A stretch of DNA of 64,000 bases from SKZT01 sp964478625 (lineage in GTDB: Bacteria > Desulfobacterota > Desulfobacteria > Desulfobacterales > SKZT01), in NCBI GenBank assembly GCA_964478625.1, contig CAYZJH010000012.1, forward strand, positions 10,396 through 74,395. The letters run 5' to 3'. The notes under the pieces are model-generated. The model was not told the DNA's origin, did not search any database, and was given only the letters and a program-made list of their open reading frames with translations. This document shows, one piece after another, positions 36,327-44,729 of this stretch. Each line of letters opens with the position of its first letter. The first letter of the stretch is position 1. The position numbers and the translations under genes were made by a program.

Positions 36327-38363
36327 ATGAAACCGCGCATTATAGAAATCATTATAGATGGATACGGATATAATCCTGATGTTGAAATTGACATTTTGAA
36401 GTCTGCATTCACCGCATTGACTGCACAAGAAAAAACTATATTTGAAAAAGTGATCCTGGAAGAGCTGAAAGAAGCCGGACATTCTATGTCACCGGAGTCG
36501 GCTTTTATCATGGCCTTTAACCGAAACCCCCTGAATGTCCATTTTTGTAAAAGCTTTAAAAAGGAAATTGAAAATATTCCGCCCGAATCGTCCGCATGGC
36601 TCCACCATCGTGTTTCAGAGATTCAAAACACCCATCCAAAATTTGTAAAAGGAATTTATCATCTCATCTGTACTCTTGCCAAAGAAAAACATTATGCTGC
36701 ATGGGCCGCCCGAACTCCTTTTATTGATTACTTAAGGAATCACTACCCGTCGGTATCCACGAAAAGCTCAGGGGTGGATGCCGGATATGAAGATTTAACT
36801 CCTGAAGTACAAGGAAACTCGGAAACCGGGCATCAGCAACTGGGCAATTTTGTCGTAGCCCCTCAAGTACCTCTTGAAATTGCCATAGATATTGAAAACG
36901 GAACCTTCTACCAGAATCCAACACTTAACGCAGCGATTGAAGAAGCGAAAGCAAAAAACACCAATTTAAATGTCACCATGATGGTTTCCGGAGAATATGG
37001 CGATGATGGCCGTGTGCACAGCTGTTGGAATCATTTGGAAAGTTTTCTGAAGATGGTGTTTTTACATCATCATTTTGATCCTGATAAATTCAGATTTCAG
37101 GCTATTTTGGATGGAAGAGATGCCCCATTGAAAAGTTCCCTGGAAATGGAAGGTAAAAAATACGGGTTCCTGCACAAACTCAGAAACTTGATGGAATCCT
37201 ACGATGCTTTAGAGTCTGTTGCATGGATTCTCGGCCGCGGATATGCCATGGACCGGGATTATGAAGAAGAGCGGACCCGTTTGGATTATAAACTTTTGAC
37301 GGACGCTGAAGGTATTGAAGCGGAAAATTTCGATGACGCCGTCAATATCGTCCAAAAATTACATAATGACAATATCTTTGACCCTTTTGTAAAACCCATT
37401 GCCATTAAAGATAAACATAAAAAACTGAGGAAAATTGAGCCAAATGATATTCTGGTTGATTTAAACTTTAGGGCTGACCGCCAAAGGGCAAGAATCGCAG
37501 CACTTTTGAACGCTGAAAAATTTCTTCAAACCGAGGCCGGGAAAAAAAACAAATCCTGGAAATTGGACTGGCTTAAAAAAGATCTTAACCTTTCCGTCTA
37601 CTGTATTACGGAATACCATCCGGATTTATTAAATTACGGCGCCAAAATTGCCTATGCCATCAAACCCCAGCCGTTTAACTTTATCTCCATTTTGAGCAAA
37701 TATTTTAAAGGCTCGAACCGGCCGTTCAAGTATTTGCTGGTTGCCGAAAGCACCAAAGCCGTACATATGGGGTATTTTATCAGAGGCCGAAGAGAATCCA
37801 TTGAGGAAAAAGATGTAGAAACCCGGTTTATTATCCCCTCATACGCCGAAGATCACGGAATTTTTACAGACGACGACTATTATAAAACACCACAGATGAA
37901 AGCCTTTGAAATCGGAGGAAAGCTTCTCAATGAATTCGCCCTTGGAATTTATGACCTGGTCATAACCAATTTTTCAAATCCCGACATGTTGGGGCATCTG
38001 GTGGGTAAACATTTCAACGAGGGTGTCCGCGGTCTTGAAGTAATTGATCATGTTGTCGAATCGATTGTCAAATTCGCCCTGAAAGAGGACTCATATGTCA
38101 TTATTACTTCAGATCATGGAAATATTGAGGATTTCAGTTCCTCACATTCACTGAACCATATTATCACCACGTTTATTTCAACCCACCAAAACATCATCCT
38201 GAACAAGAAACCAGGAGAATACATCAGGCCTTTCGATATTCCCTGGGCCATTACGGAACTGCTTGGGGTAACAGCAGAAATCGAAAAAGCAATTCCCGAA
38301 ATACCTGAATGGATCAAGCGGAAAAATCTGGCTGGGAAACCGCCTATAAAACTGTTGGACTGA
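36327..38363 (+). CDS. Oversized 2,3-bisphosphoglycerate-independent phosphoglycerate mutase-like protein
   Basis: The 678-residue protein shows the iPGM active site: IDGYGY (metal Asp), GNSETGH with the phospho-Ser (near residue 170), DGRDAP, NFRADRQRA, PDMLGH, TSDHGN and a final SHSLNH. All expected metal ligands and arginines appear to be present, so it should interconvert 3- and 2-phosphoglycerate. Usual iPGM is ~510 residues. The extra length comes mainly from ~115 residues inserted between IDGYGY and ARTPFIDYL, and from long loops later. The neighbour is a receiver protein 30 bases upstream. A related alkaline-phosphatase-superfamily activity is the alternative. Confidence 0.8.
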   Translation: MKPRIIEIIIDGYGYNPDVEIDILKSAFTALTAQEKTIFEKVILEELKEAGHSMSPESAFIMAFNRNPLNVHFCKSFKKEIENIPPESSAWLHHRVSEIQNTHPKFVKGIYHLICTLAKEKHYAAWAARTPFIDYLRNHYPSVSTKSSGVDAGYEDLTPEVQGNSETGHQQLGNFVVAPQVPLEIAIDIENGTFYQNPTLNAAIEEAKAKNTNLNVTMMVSGEYGDDGRVHSCWNHLESFLKMVFLHHHFDPDKFRFQAILDGRDAPLKSSLEMEGKKYGFLHKLRNLMESYDALESVAWILGRGYAMDRDYEEERTRLDYKLLTDAEGIEAENFDDAVNIVQKLHNDNIFDPFVKPIAIKDKHKKLRKIEPNDILVDLNFRADRQRARIAALLNAEKFLQTEAGKKNKSWKLDWLKKDLNLSVYCITEYHPDLLNYGAKIAYAIKPQPFNFISILSKYFKGSNRPFKYLLVAESTKAVHMGYFIRGRRESIEEKDVETRFIIPSYAEDHGIFTDDDYYKTPQMKAFEIGGKLLNEFALGIYDLVITNFSNPDMLGHLVGKHFNEGVRGLEVIDHVVESIVKFALKEDSYVIITSDHGNIEDFSSSHSLNHIITTFISTHQNIILNKKPGEYIRPFDIPWAITELLGVTAEIEKAIPEIPEWIKRKNLAGKPPIKLLD

Positions 38364-38376
38364 GGCTGGGTATCAC

Positions 38377-39600
38377 TTAATGATTTGACCATTGAGACAA
38401 GAGTCTGTTGACGCTGATCACCGGATCTTTATTTAGAACCGTTTTCATGTATTCAAGGTTCAGAATACTTTTCATCTCTTCCTTGGTGAGCTGATTCAGG
38501 TACTCCGGACTTGTGAAAAAATCATTCAGCTTTTTATTCTTAAACACGTCATCCTGAGGATACCGTTCTTTAAGATTTTGAAAATACGCACTAATTTCTG
38601 TTCTCATGTCTTCAATGGACAACATGGCGATTTGGGAAAAGGCAACGGCTAGTTCTTCGGGTTTTGGAAGGTTCGGGTTTTCCAAAACCGTTTTAAAACC
38701 GGTTTCAAATCGTCTGATGCCTTCCTGGATGTGGTGTCTTTTCACCATGTTGATACTGGCGGCTCCGGCGTTAAGCCATTTAAACATGGCACACTTGACC
38801 AAAGGCGTATCGGATCGCTCAACAAATACGGTGATGGAAAATGATTCGTACATATACGGAGTCACCCAACCAAGTCCGGACTTGTTTACTCCGGTTTCCT
38901 GGGTATACAGATAATTCCAGTCGTTATCCCCTCCCACAGCATAAGCCTTTTTTCCAGGTGCCTTATCCCGTTGACTGGATATGGAAAAAAATACATTTTG
39001 ATTTTTGTACCTGCTTAAAACTAAAAGCCTGTCCATATCATAGCTGTAATATGTCCAGGAAGACATGTCCGGGGTTGTCGATTCGTGTTGGATTCCCCGA
39101 ATGAGTTGGAAATGGCCCTCCTCAACAGGGTAATTCCAGTGCCAGGATTTGCTTCCTTGCTGAACCCCGTTAAAATCTTTCCAGTAAGAAAGCCGGACAG
39201 AACTGGGGATTACCGCCTGAGACGGAATCTTGCCGGTGTAGGCGTATTGGATAATTTTATCCAATTTCTGATCAATTTCAAATTCATGATATGCCGATTG
39301 TGCATTAAAGTTGTCTTCCGAATAATAGAGTGCAGGCCATGTTTTATTCCGGGATGAAACAAAATCGATTACCGGAGCAATATGGGCCATGGCAATTTCT
39401 TCATTGTTATCGACATCCAGAAGGCCAAGGAGGTATTGGAGGCTTTCCAAGACAGGTTTCGGAAGCCGAATTTCTGGTGGGTTCGAACTTGCCAGGGTCT
39501 GTGACGAAAGAACATAAAAAAATAATCCTACAACTACCGGGAATAATACTTTTCGAGATTTTTTCCAGAAGGAACCATCTGTTTTTTTTATCATATTCAC
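38377..39600 (-). CDS. Exported protein of unknown function, 407 residues
   Basis: It has an N-terminal basic region, a hydrophobic stretch (VLFPVVVGLFFYVLSS) and a likely signal-peptidase site near SQTLASS. The mature protein is rich in aromatic residues (Tyr, Trp) and ends in a helical region. I recognise no catalytic motif. It converges with the iPGM-like gene with 13 bases between stops. It is not a TonB or secretin component by any motif I can see, though it faces the TonB receptor gene across a divergent region. Confidence 0.6.
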   Translation of the reverse strand: MNMIKKTDGSFWKKSRKVLFPVVVGLFFYVLSSQTLASSNPPEIRLPKPVLESLQYLLGLLDVDNNEEIAMAHIAPVIDFVSSRNKTWPALYYSEDNFNAQSAYHEFEIDQKLDKIIQYAYTGKIPSQAVIPSSVRLSYWKDFNGVQQGSKSWHWNYPVEEGHFQLIRGIQHESTTPDMSSWTYYSYDMDRLLVLSRYKNQNVFFSISSQRDKAPGKKAYAVGGDNDWNYLYTQETGVNKSGLGWVTPYMYESFSITVFVERSDTPLVKCAMFKWLNAGAASINMVKRHHIQEGIRRFETGFKTVLENPNLPKPEELAVAFSQIAMLSIEDMRTEISAYFQNLKERYPQDDVFKNKKLNDFFTSPEYLNQLTKEEMKSILNLEYMKTVLNKDPVISVNRLLSQWSNH

Positions 39601-39909
39601 TATTTTTTTTCGAGGTGTCGGTTAATGTAATGAGTCTTTTCATCAAACCGGACTTGATTCGCAATGGGATGATCCTTTTTCGCGAATCCGGATTTGATGT
39701 AATTATGTCCGAGTATCCGAAAAATCCTTCATGTTTTGACTATACCACCATTGGATTACAGGAAGCAATATGAATGAAACAACTATTTGTTCCAATGAAC
39801 TGAAAAATCAGCTTGACAATTTACGATACTTTATCTTATCAGCATAACAATCAATCGCAATATGAAATTGCGTGTCACTAAATATTATCCTGGCAGTAAA
39901 AAGTTCTCC

Positions 39910-40031
39910 GTCATGCCGGACTTGATCCGGCATCCAGAAAAACCAGCTTCCTTAATCCAGCTGGATAGCGCTGCGCTTCACTTCGTGCCCAGCCCCCGGT
40001 TCAAACCCGGGGATGGCTTTGCCGGAATGAC
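39910..40031 (+). repeat. GTCATnCC-type dispersed element
   Basis: It begins GTCATGCCGGAC and ends GCCGGAATGAC, giving short terminal inverted repeats. The interior shares GGATAGCGC and GCTTCACTTCGTGCCC with the element at 55759-55853. Further internal pairing (CCCCGGTTCAAACCCGGGG) makes it strongly structured. It resembles the widespread GTCATTCC-GGAATGAC small repeats of proteobacteria. Confidence 0.7.
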
Positions 40032-40120
40032 GATACATTAAAATCGATAATAATGTATTTCAGGGACTCAGGAGAAGTTAAGACTGTCAAGTAATTATAA
40101 TAAAGCCAAATTGATTTAAG

Positions 40121-40174
40121 CCACGAAGGCTCATTCGGAAAAGAGTTTCCGAAAAGAATTCGTGGTTTTTTTTT
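40121..40174 (+). terminator. Intrinsic terminator-like attenuator directly before the TonB receptor
   Basis: CCACGAA (40121-40127) pairs with TTCGTGG (40159-40165), enclosing a second stem TCGGAAA/TTTCCGA, and is followed by nine T. The ribosome site (AAAGGAG, 40179-40185) and ATG 40194 come straight after. A terminator between promoter and ribosome site suggests conditional read-through. No upstream gene on this strand within 500 bases needs a terminator. Confidence 0.75.
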
Positions 40175-40193
40175 GCCTAAAGGAGAAAATAAA

Positions 40194-42278
40194 ATGAAAA
40201 GGTCAGCTCTGATCATGGTTTGGTTTCTGGTGTTTCTTACCCTTGGTATCCAAAAAGCTCCTGCCACAGAGGATGATTCCAGTTATGGCAAGGATTCGGT
40301 TTCCGAAATGCAGGAAGCTGCCGCTGAAACAGATGACGGGGTATATCAATTGGATGATATTGTCATTACCGCAACCAAAACACCAAGGACCCCGGGAAAC
40401 ATTACCCAGAAAGTCTCTATCATCAGTGAGGAAGAAATCAGAAACAGGATTATCGGAAAGGGCAATATTGCGGAAATTCTCTCATACGAACCCGGCAATT
40501 TTGCCAGTGTACTTTCCAGAAATGACGCCAACTGGGGCTCTTCGGGGGGACTGGCTCAAAAATACAAAAGCTATCTGCTTGATGGTCTTCCGGTTGATTC
40601 CTTTGTGGATCCTCAAAACCTTGATGTCTGGGCTTTTGAAAGAATGGAAAACCAGCGTGGACCGGCTGCTGTTCTTTATCCCAATTACCTTTTTATGGAC
40701 TTTGCTGGAAATCAGTCCGCCCTTGCCGGTACGACCAATTTGATTTTAAAGGAATATATCACCAAACCAAAATCAGAAATTCAGGCTTATTACGGATCCT
40801 ACGATACTTACGGAGCCAGGTTTTTTCACCAGCAGCGAGCTGAAAACCTTCATCTCTTTTTCGGAGGCCACCATGAGTCTTCGGATTATACCAACTATGG
40901 AACCAGAGACTCCTGGCTTAACATGATCAAAGATCCGGAATATGAAAAGACAAAACTTTACCTGCGGGGTTCATATTTCATTAACGATTCTTTAGACCAT
41001 AAGATCAATTTTTTCGCCCATCGCACCTGGCATGACGGAGACGCAGGACGACCCAACCGCGATTTCGATCATGAATATTCCACTGTTCAGGCAGGGTATT
41101 CTTTCCCGCTTTCTGATGTCTTAGAGGGTTCGATCAAACTGGGGTATCGAAAATATGAACGAACCTGGGAGGAGGATAATTTTCCCACCAATTTGAGTTT
41201 AAGATCTGAAAATGGGGTCGATCAGGAAATAATTCCGGGAGATATCTCATTTTCCTTTTCTCATCTAAAGAACAGCCGCCTGACATTCGGCACTGATTTT
41301 CAGTTTGCTACCTATGAAACCTATGAAGAAGTATCCGAAAAGATTACCGGAAATGATGCCGAGGCTCGTCAATTCGGCCTGTATGCTCAGGAAGAACTGG
41401 TATTGGATGATCTGACCCTCAGATTTGGCGGACGATACAATTATACAAAACACAAAATCGACCTTTTGGGGGGCCAACCTCCTGGAGAAAGCAGCGAGTC
41501 TTGGGATAAATTCCTCTGGAGTGCCGGTGCACGCTATCTATTTACAGATACCTTTTCTGTCTATTCGAATGTTGGCACCAGTTTTCTGGCTCCTTCCCTT
41601 AAATCAGTGGGGGGTACCATAAAACTCAGCGACAAGGGGGTTATCGGAAAAGACGGGCACCTTCCCAATCCGGGCCTGGAACCAGAAGAGGGTATCGGAG
41701 TGGATCTTGGATTTGATTTTCAGGCGACCCCTGATGTTTATTTTGGCATTCGCGGGTTTTACAATAAAATCGATGACCAGATCGTTCAGGTGGTGGTCAG
41801 CGAAAATCCTTCCCAATCCCAGGATATCAACGCCGGTAAGACAAAATCTTATGGAATGGAAGCCGAAATACGGCATAAACCCATAGACTGGATGGAATGG
41901 TTTGCCAACTATACCTATACCAACAGTGAGATCAAAAACTCCAGGGACCCGGATCAGGATGGGGCAGAAGTTCCTTTCGTACCCGAGCACATGGGAAACG
42001 TCGGGATGTTTTTCAGATGTCCCTATGATTTTACCGCCAGTGTTTATGTTCAATTTGTCGGAAAAATCTATGACAGCACATCAAAAAGGGACAGATCGGC
42101 ATTTTCATCCTATGAACTTCTGAACGCCAAAGCGGAAAAGCTTCTGGTTCATCAGGAAAATCTGCTTCTCAGCCTCTACCTGGATTTGTACAATATCGGC
42201 AATAAAAAATTTAAAATGCCATGGCAGTTTCAGGATCCCGGTTTTTCAGCTACCGGAGGTGTTCGGATCGTATTTTAG
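40194..42278 (+). CDS. TonB-dependent outer-membrane receptor
   Basis: The 694-residue protein has a signal peptide (residues ~1-24), a TonB box-like DDIVITATK near 53, and an N-terminal plug with the PGNFASVLSRNDANWGSSGG and NQRGPAAVLY blocks. A ~22-strand barrel ends in Phe (GVRIVF), as expected for outer-membrane insertion. The plug-barrel link and size fit siderophore, cobalamin or metal-complex receptors; the ligand cannot be read. I start it at ATG 40194 after AAAGGAG, not at an earlier frame start at 40173 inside the T-run. The hairpin upstream suggests attenuation. No tonB-exbBD or ABC importer is adjacent. Confidence 0.92.
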   Translation: MKRSALIMVWFLVFLTLGIQKAPATEDDSSYGKDSVSEMQEAAAETDDGVYQLDDIVITATKTPRTPGNITQKVSIISEEEIRNRIIGKGNIAEILSYEPGNFASVLSRNDANWGSSGGLAQKYKSYLLDGLPVDSFVDPQNLDVWAFERMENQRGPAAVLYPNYLFMDFAGNQSALAGTTNLILKEYITKPKSEIQAYYGSYDTYGARFFHQQRAENLHLFFGGHHESSDYTNYGTRDSWLNMIKDPEYEKTKLYLRGSYFINDSLDHKINFFAHRTWHDGDAGRPNRDFDHEYSTVQAGYSFPLSDVLEGSIKLGYRKYERTWEEDNFPTNLSLRSENGVDQEIIPGDISFSFSHLKNSRLTFGTDFQFATYETYEEVSEKITGNDAEARQFGLYAQEELVLDDLTLRFGGRYNYTKHKIDLLGGQPPGESSESWDKFLWSAGARYLFTDTFSVYSNVGTSFLAPSLKSVGGTIKLSDKGVIGKDGHLPNPGLEPEEGIGVDLGFDFQATPDVYFGIRGFYNKIDDQIVQVVVSENPSQSQDINAGKTKSYGMEAEIRHKPIDWMEWFANYTYTNSEIKNSRDPDQDGAEVPFVPEHMGNVGMFFRCPYDFTASVYVQFVGKIYDSTSKRDRSAFSSYELLNAKAEKLLVHQENLLLSLYLDLYNIGNKKFKMPWQFQDPGFSATGGVRIVF

Positions 42279-42296
42279 TTTAGTTTAACCCGATCT

Positions 42297-42343
42297 GAGC
42301 GATCAGGATCCGATGATTCCTCTATCTTCCGACCTGATCGCTC
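42297..42343 (+). terminator. Strong inverted repeat after the TonB receptor, possible terminator
   Basis: GAGCGATCAGG and CCTGATCGCTC form an 11-bp perfect stem, extended by CCG/CGG, 18 bases past the receptor stop. There is no T-run, so it may be a 3'-end stabilising hairpin or a Rho-assisted terminator. Confidence 0.6.
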
Positions 42344-42543
42344 AATCCATTAAAAGTTGACTTGTGCATGGCAAGCATCTAAAATTTCCCCACATGACAC
42401 TCTTTTTCCGTAATTTCTGATAAATTGAGATTATCTTGTCGATTTTCGGTTTTGCAGGTCTTCTGCTTCGCTAAAAACGACAGGAACTCCTTTTGTCAAC
42501 GCATTACCGGAGCATCATTATTCAAAACTGGAGAGCATCAGGT

Positions 42544-43209
42544 ATGAAAATTACCCCGAACTTGCACGCATTTATCTGGAATTCCATGACCACCAACAAT
42601 TGCAATACCTATATGATCGATGGTTCAAAACGGATTCTGATCGATCCGGGGCATGCCGATCTTTTCAGCCATGTTCGGCAAGGACTCCATGAACTCGGCT
42701 TGACAATTAAAGATATCGACTTGCTCATCTGCACCCATGCCCATCCTGACCATCTGGAGTCTGCCGCCTTGTTTAAAAAGGAACAGGTTCCCTTTGCAAT
42801 TCATGAAAGGGAGTGGAACTGGCTGAAAGAAATGGAAATTTATATTCGCGGAGCTTATGGGCAGGGAATCGAGGCGATCCAGCCGGATTTTCTGCTAACG
42901 GAAGGTCAACTGTCGCTGGAATCGACACAGCTTTGGGTAATTCATACCCCTGGTCATTCCAAAGGGTCGATTTGTCTGTATTGGACCGAAGAAAACGCCT
43001 TGTTTACAGGGGACCTGGTTTTTAAATCAGGTTTTGGAAGAACCGACCTTCCCGGAGGCAACATGGAACAACTCAGGGCCAGCATCAAAAAAGTCTCGGA
43101 ACTTGATATCAAATGGCTCCTTCCCGGGCACGGCAATATTATCAGCGGGATCAACGAGGTTAAAGCCAATTTCGATCATATCCAGGAGCTGATGATGACC
43201 TATTATTGA
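42544..43209 (+). CDS. MBL-fold metallo-hydrolase (glyoxalase II-like)
   Basis: This protein of about 221 residues has the metallo-beta-lactamase signature THAHPDH near residue 64, TPGHSKGSICLY (third His), TGDLVF (bridging Asp), a GRTDLPGGN block and a final PGHG. These ligands suit a dinuclear metal site. The GRTDLPGG block is typical of the glyoxalase II/persulfide-dioxygenase-like group of hydrolases. I start at ATG 42544, with GGAG 10 bases upstream; an ATG-like start at 42493 adds no conserved sequence. Its stop overlaps the convergent gene by 7 bases. Confidence 0.88.
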   Translation: MKITPNLHAFIWNSMTTNNCNTYMIDGSKRILIDPGHADLFSHVRQGLHELGLTIKDIDLLICTHAHPDHLESAALFKKEQVPFAIHEREWNWLKEMEIYIRGAYGQGIEAIQPDFLLTEGQLSLESTQLWVIHTPGHSKGSICLYWTEENALFTGDLVFKSGFGRTDLPGGNMEQLRASIKKVSELDIKWLLPGHGNIISGINEVKANFDHIQELMMTYY

Positions 43210-43739
43210 TCCGGAAGGTATGAAGCCTTTTGAGTCGCCAGAATTTTTTGGTGCCTTTCGCACAGCTCCCGGTACTGCCTTTGCCATTGACTGTCTATAT
43301 CCAAATTGGGAACAACCGCAGAACCCGAAATTCCGTGCTTTTGTGCAATTTCCTGTTTCAGGGTTTTGATTCTTTCACCTAATGCTATCTGATAATCCTG
43401 TTCGAAATTGCTTAAAACCGATAAAAGCTCTTTTGCGGATATACCGCAAAAATATTGAAGCAACTCGATATGTTTGGTGTTGTCCTCCAAAAGGGTTATT
43501 TGCTCGAGCAGTTCTTGTGTCAACAAAGGATGAATTTCCACCTCGGTTTCATTGGCAATCAGATCCAGGCCTTTTCCGAAATTTTTCCGTGTCAACAAAC
43601 CATCTTTATATTTTTGTAACAATCCTTTTAGCTTCAGTTTTGCATGATCGATTTTTACATGACTTTTTTCGTCTTCCGTCATGGTCAGGTGCCTTGTCTT
43701 TTCCATTACAAGATCAATTGTGCTTTTTATTTCTCCCAT
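43203..43739 (-). CDS. Hypothetical helical protein, 178 residues
   Basis: It is predominantly helical and charged, beginning MGEIKSTIDLVMEKTRHLTM, with no signal or membrane segment. Similar openings are familiar from hypothetical proteins of sulfate reducers (memory, not a search). The C-terminal part (SQWQRQYRELCERHQKILA) could form a coiled coil. It lies 5 bases upstream of... the hisF-like gene ends 5 bases away on the same strand, so the hisF-like gene is followed directly by this one, and the two are probably co-transcribed. Confidence 0.65.
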   Translation of the reverse strand: MGEIKSTIDLVMEKTRHLTMTEDEKSHVKIDHAKLKLKGLLQKYKDGLLTRKNFGKGLDLIANETEVEIHPLLTQELLEQITLLEDNTKHIELLQYFCGISAKELLSVLSNFEQDYQIALGERIKTLKQEIAQKHGISGSAVVPNLDIDSQWQRQYRELCERHQKILATQKASYLPDQ

Positions 43740-43744
43740 ATCCT

Positions 43745-44506
43745 CTACCTCTTGGGCAAAGCCACTCCGCGACTTTCAAGATAGGCTTTGAGTTCCGGAA
43801 TGGAGATTATATTGAAATGAAAAACAGAGGCAGCCAATAGAATGGTTGCTCCCGCCTGGACTGCTTCGTAAAAATGCTCGAGAGTTCCGGCTCCTCCGGA
43901 AGCCACAACCTCTGCGGAGGTAGCTTCTTTGATTTTTTTGATCAGGGGAAGATCATATCCTGTTTTGACTCCATCGGTGGCCTTGCTGGTGGGAAGAATC
44001 GTTTTAATGCCAAAACCATCGACTTTCATGGCCCATTCAATAGCATCCACACCGGTGGCTGTGCGGCCGCCATCAATGTAAACTTCATACCCCGACGGCA
44101 AAGCCGGGTTGGTTCCTGCGTCAATGGCAACAGTCACCCGGTCGGTGCCGAATTCTTTAACCATTTCTGCAATGACTTCGGGCTTTCGGAACGCAGCGCT
44201 GCTCGTTGAAATTTTATCAGCTCCGGCCTCCAGAACCGCAGCGGCCGAAGCCACATCACTGATGCCACCCCCAACAGTAAAGGGAACATCGGCCACCTCA
44301 GCAACCTTTTTTACTACATCCAACATGGTGGCACGGCCCTCGATGGTAGCGGTAATATCCAGCAAGGCAAGTTCATCAGCTCCGGCACTGCAATAGGCAC
44401 GGCAACAGGCAACGGGATCTCCGGCATCCCGAATATTGATAAACTGAATTCCTTTGACAACTCTTCCGTTTTGCATATCAAGGCATGGCATAATTTTTAC
44501 GGTCAT
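43745..44506 (-). CDS. HisF-family protein with altered gate and phosphate-site residues
   Basis: The 253-residue (beta-alpha)8 protein is clearly HisF-like: PCLDMQNGRVVKG, DELALLDIT, PFTVGGGI, GADKIS, VAIDAG and ASGGAG. Both catalytic aspartates (equivalent to D11 and D130 in Thermotoga HisF) are kept. However, the loop normally reading LTSIDRDG is PTSKATDG (D176 equivalent becomes Ala), SINTAAV is STSSAAF (N103 becomes Ser), and the gate residue E167 becomes Thr. HisF makes IGP and AICAR using ammonia from HisH; neither HisH nor other his genes are here. It is either a lineage variant of hisF or a paralogue with a new role. The 178-residue gene follows it. Confidence 0.8.
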   Translation of the reverse strand: MTVKIMPCLDMQNGRVVKGIQFINIRDAGDPVACCRAYCSAGADELALLDITATIEGRATMLDVVKKVAEVADVPFTVGGGISDVASAAAVLEAGADKISTSSAAFRKPEVIAEMVKEFGTDRVTVAIDAGTNPALPSGYEVYIDGGRTATGVDAIEWAMKVDGFGIKTILPTSKATDGVKTGYDLPLIKKIKEATSAEVVASGGAGTLEHFYEAVQAGATILLAASVFHFNIISIPELKAYLESRGVALPKR

Positions 44507-44729
44507 CGGCGATTTTCCTTACGTTTAAATTTGTTTCAATACCTGATTAATCTCTATTCCTTTCATTTACTGACTTTATTTAATGATTATGGATGTACCT
44601 CTACAATTTCTCCGGTAAGGAGTCAAGGTTCAAAAAAGGACAGGTGTTCTTTAATAGGGCATTCAAAGTTGACCTTTCACAAACGGAGTGTTAAAAACTT
44701 CGGAAATAATGCTCGGAAAGGAAATACAG

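Noticed and set aside
39330..39773. Plus-strand 147-codon open frame opposite the exported-protein gene start
   Set aside because: It mostly overlaps the exported protein's signal-peptide end on the other strand and has no family match.
39985..40020. tRNA-like GGTTCAAACCCGGGG sequence
   Set aside because: It is the internal hairpin of the GTCATnCC element. No acceptor, D or anticodon arms are present.
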